Source: Draconibacterium orientale (GTDB taxonomy: Bacteria; Bacteroidota; Bacteroidia; Bacteroidales; Prolixibacteraceae). Taken from it: a DNA stretch of 64,000 nt. Positions 62,003 to 64,000 of the stretch are shown here, one piece after another. The notes below the pieces were generated by a model. That model was not told the origin of the DNA. It saw nothing but the letters and a program-made list of their open reading frames with translations, and did no database searches. The stretch's first letter is position 1, and each line of letters opens with the position of its first letter. The DNA is taken from assembly GCF_000626635.1 (NCBI RefSeq), contig NZ_CP007451.1:4322501-4386500 (forward strand), written 5' to 3'. The position numbers were made by a program, and so were the translations under genes.

Positions 62003-64000
62003 ATGGCATTTGTAAATAAGATCCTGGGAAAATTGCTGGGAAACAAATCGGAGCGGGATATTAAAGAAATAACTCCTATCATCAATAAAATAAAAGAGGA
62101 ATACGAAAGAATCTCCAAATTATCTCATGATGATCTTAGGGCCGAATCGGCGAAATTAAAGCAAATTATAGCCGACCGAATTAAACCTGAAGAAGACGAA
62201 ATTGCTGCTTTAAAAGTAGAAGTTGAAGAAGTTGAAATTCAGGAAAGCGAAAAGATATACGAACGTATCGACAAGTTGGAAGAAAAAATTGATGAGAAAA
62301 TAGAAGAAGTTCTCAATGAAATTCTGCCAACTGCCTTTGCTGTAGTAAAAGATACAGCACGACGGTTTGCAGAAAATGAAGCTATTGAGGTTTCTGCCAA
62401 CGATTTCGACCGCGATCTTTCGACAACCCGCGACAGCATTAAAATTAACGGAGACAAAGCCATATGGGAAAACAGTTGGTTAGCCGGAGGAAACCGGGTA
62501 ACCTGGAACATGGTTCACTACGATGTGCAGCTGATTGGTGGTGTGGTACTTCACCGGGGGAACATTGCCGAGATGGCAACCGGAGAAGGAAAAACGCTGG
62601 TAGCAACTTTACCTGTGTTTTTGAATGCACTTACCGGAAAAGGGGTACACATTGTAACGGTGAACGATTACCTGTCGAAACGTGATGCCGAGTGGATGGG
62701 GCCAATATACGAGTTCCACGGATTATCGGTTGATTGTATCGATAAGCACCAGCCAAACTCTGAAGCACGAAGAAAAGCATACAACTCGGATATTACATTC
62801 GGAACCAACAATGAATTTGGTTTCGATTATCTGCGCGATAACATGGCCATCAATCCCGAGGATTTGGTGCAGCGCAAACATCATTATGCCATTGTCGATG
62901 AGGTTGACTCGGTGTTGGTTGATGATGCACGTACGCCACTTATTATTTCGGGGCCGGTACCAAAAGGCGATAACCAGCAGTTTGAAGAACTGAAAGTTTA
63001 CGTAGAAAAATTATACCGGGCGCAGCGCGAATTGGTCAATAAAATATTTATTGATGCCAAGCGCCTGCTTACCAAACCCGATGCAACTTCCGACGAGAAA
63101 AAAGAAGGTGGTTTGCTTTTATTGCGTGCCCACAAAGGGATGCCTAAAAACAAATCGATCATTAAATTTTTGAGCGAGGATGGCATGAAAGCTGTTATGC
63201 AAAAAACAGAAAACCTGTACATGCAAGAGAACAGCAAAAACATGCACATTGTAACCGATCCGCTGTTTTTTATTATCGAAGAGAAACAAAACTCGGTAGA
63301 GCTTACCGATAAAGGTATCGATTTGATTTCTGCCGGTTTTGAAGATGCTGAATTCTTCGTTTTGCCTGATATGGGTGGAAAAATGGCCGAGCTGGAAAAC
63401 AGTGAGAAAGCGCCGGAAGACATTCAGCTTGAAAAAGATAAGTTACTGCAGGACTACGCGATAAAATCAGAGCGAGTTCATACCATAAACCAGTTGTTAA
63501 AAGCATATGCCATGTTTGAAAAAGATGTGGAATATGTGGTGATGGACAATAAGGTGAAAATTGTTGACGAACAGACCGGTCGTATTATGGAAGGTCGTCG
63601 TTATTCTGATGGATTACACCAGGCAATTGAAGCCAAAGAGCAGGTGAAAGTGGAAGCTGCAACGCAAACTTTCGCAACCATTACGCTTCAGAACTATTTC
63701 AGAATGTACCACAAACTGGCCGGTATGACCGGTACTGCTGAAACGGAAGCAGGCGAGTTCTGGGACATCTACGAACTGGAAGTGGTGGTAATTCCCACCA
63801 ACCGTCCGATTGTTCGCGACGACAGGGAAGACATGGTTTTCAAAACCAAGCGCGAAAAATACAATGCGGTAAGCGACGAAATTGTTGAACTAAACAAAAA
63901 AGGTCGTCCGGTATTGGTGGGTACAACTTCGGTTGAAATATCGGAGTTGTTAAGCCGAATGCTGAAAATAAAAGGTATTAAGCACAACGTTTTGAACGCG
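62003..64000 (+). CDS. secA: Preprotein translocase ATPase SecA, N-terminal 666 residues
   Basis: The frame is open from ATG 62003 to the window edge. It begins [20 protein letters not shown]. An acidic, helical insertion at about 70-110 ([20 protein letters not shown]) is typical of Bacteroidota SecA. Walker A is in [15 protein letters not shown], then [28 protein letters not shown] and [17 protein letters not shown] (Walker B). The pre-protein cross-linking domain follows, with [19 protein letters not shown] and [12 protein letters not shown]. It drives Sec-dependent export and therefore serves the many signal-peptide proteins here. About 450 residues should follow beyond the window. Confidence 0.97.
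   Translation, partial: MAFVNKILGKLLGNKSERDIKEITPIINKIKEEYERISKLSHDDLRAESAKLKQIIADRIKPEEDEIAALKVEVEEVEIQESEKIYERIDKLEEKIDEKIEEVLNEILPTAFAVVKDTARRFAENEAIEVSANDFDRDLSTTRDSIKINGDKAIWENSWLAGGNRVTWNMVHYDVQLIGGVVLHRGNIAEMATGEGKTLVATLPVFLNALTGKGVHIVTVNDYLSKRDAEWMGPIYEFHGLSVDCIDKHQPNSEARRKAYNSDITFGTNNEFGFDYLRDNMAINPEDLVQRKHHYAIVDEVDSVLVDDARTPLIISGPVPKGDNQQFEELKVYVEKLYRAQRELVNKIFIDAKRLLTKPDATSDEKKEGGLLLLRAHKGMPKNKSIIKFLSEDGMKAVMQKTENLYMQENSKNMHIVTDPLFFIIEEKQNSVELTDKGIDLISAGFEDAEFFVLPDMGGKMAELENSEKAPEDIQLEKDKLLQDYAIKSERVHTINQLLKAYAMFEKDVEYVVMDNKVKIVDEQTGRIMEGRRYSDGLHQAIEAKEQVKVEAATQTFATITLQNYFRMYHKLAGMTGTAETEAGEFWDIYELEVVVIPTNRPIVRDDREDMVFKTKREKYNAVSDEIVELNKKGRPVLVGTTSVEISELLSRMLKIKGIKHNVLNA

Noticed and set aside
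1-64000. tRNA, rRNA, CRISPR and phage genes
   Set aside because: Looked for by characteristic motifs and repeat patterns on both strands; none found.

Overview
The window comes from a Bacteroidota genome, probably class Bacteroidia and near the Marinilabiliales/Prolixibacteraceae. The reasons are two proteins with type IX secretion (T9SS) C-terminal sorting domains, a rpmB-rpmG-DUF4295-ftsY block, an UpxY-type antiterminator heading a polysaccharide operon, Bacteroidota-type curli genes, a SecA with an extended acidic N-terminal insertion, and start codons without Shine-Dalgarno sequences. The order-level placement is inference.

Layout. 1-8222 (+): the end of a LuxR-type regulator, then a curli locus (two curlin-repeat proteins, csgE, csgF, csgG and a lipoprotein gene). 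Two unrelated insertion sequences sit in this locus. An IS1595-type element (953-1946) splits the first curlin gene inside its signal peptide, and an IS4-family element (6248-7649) splits the last gene. Both have inverted repeats and target duplications readable from the sequence. 8386-14853 (+): housekeeping genes: ferritin, a RelA/SpoT homologue whose hydrolase site is degenerate, two TPR proteins, L28, L33, DUF4295, FtsY and a DksA-like zinc finger. 14859-16928 (-): a hybrid sensor kinase with a periplasmic solute-binding domain. 17025-20144 (+): fructosamine-kinase-like protein, SIS-domain protein and a frameshifted aminotransferase. Then come a nitroreductase (-), two tandem secreted paralogues, a small cysteine-rich protein (-), a REP-like inverted repeat and a truncated DUF1460 gene. 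23665-29361 (+): a 1898-residue T9SS cargo protein.

29746-60848 (-) is one long exopolysaccharide/capsule locus, read right to left. It starts with an orphan transposase-like helix-turn-helix (HTH) protein and an UpxY antiterminator. A sugar-modification cassette follows (RfbF-type cytidylyltransferase, SDR, LhgO-like oxidase, C-methyltransferase, second nucleotidyltransferase, PIG-L deacetylase, GNAT, second methyltransferase). Next are a T9SS protein, glycosyltransferases, a Wzx flippase, a Wzy-like polymerase and an ATP-grasp enzyme, then the Wza/Wzc export pair, a HAD phosphatase-like protein and a WecG/TagA transferase. The promoter-distal end holds an epimerase, a WecA-like initiating transferase, a CapD/FlaA1 dehydratase and Gmd. 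The epimerase and the WecA-like gene are each frameshifted at a seven-base homopolymer. Together the locus describes a Wzx/Wzy-type polysaccharide with a deoxyamino sugar at the lipid end.

60849-62002 is a long intergenic region with a direct repeat and a two-hairpin terminator; secA (+) then runs off the window end. No tRNA, rRNA or CRISPR array was seen. The points most worth checking are the IS-generated new start of the curlin gene, the homopolymer frameshifts, the incomplete CDP-sugar cassette with an LhgO-like enzyme, and the orphan HTH genes at both ends of the polysaccharide locus.
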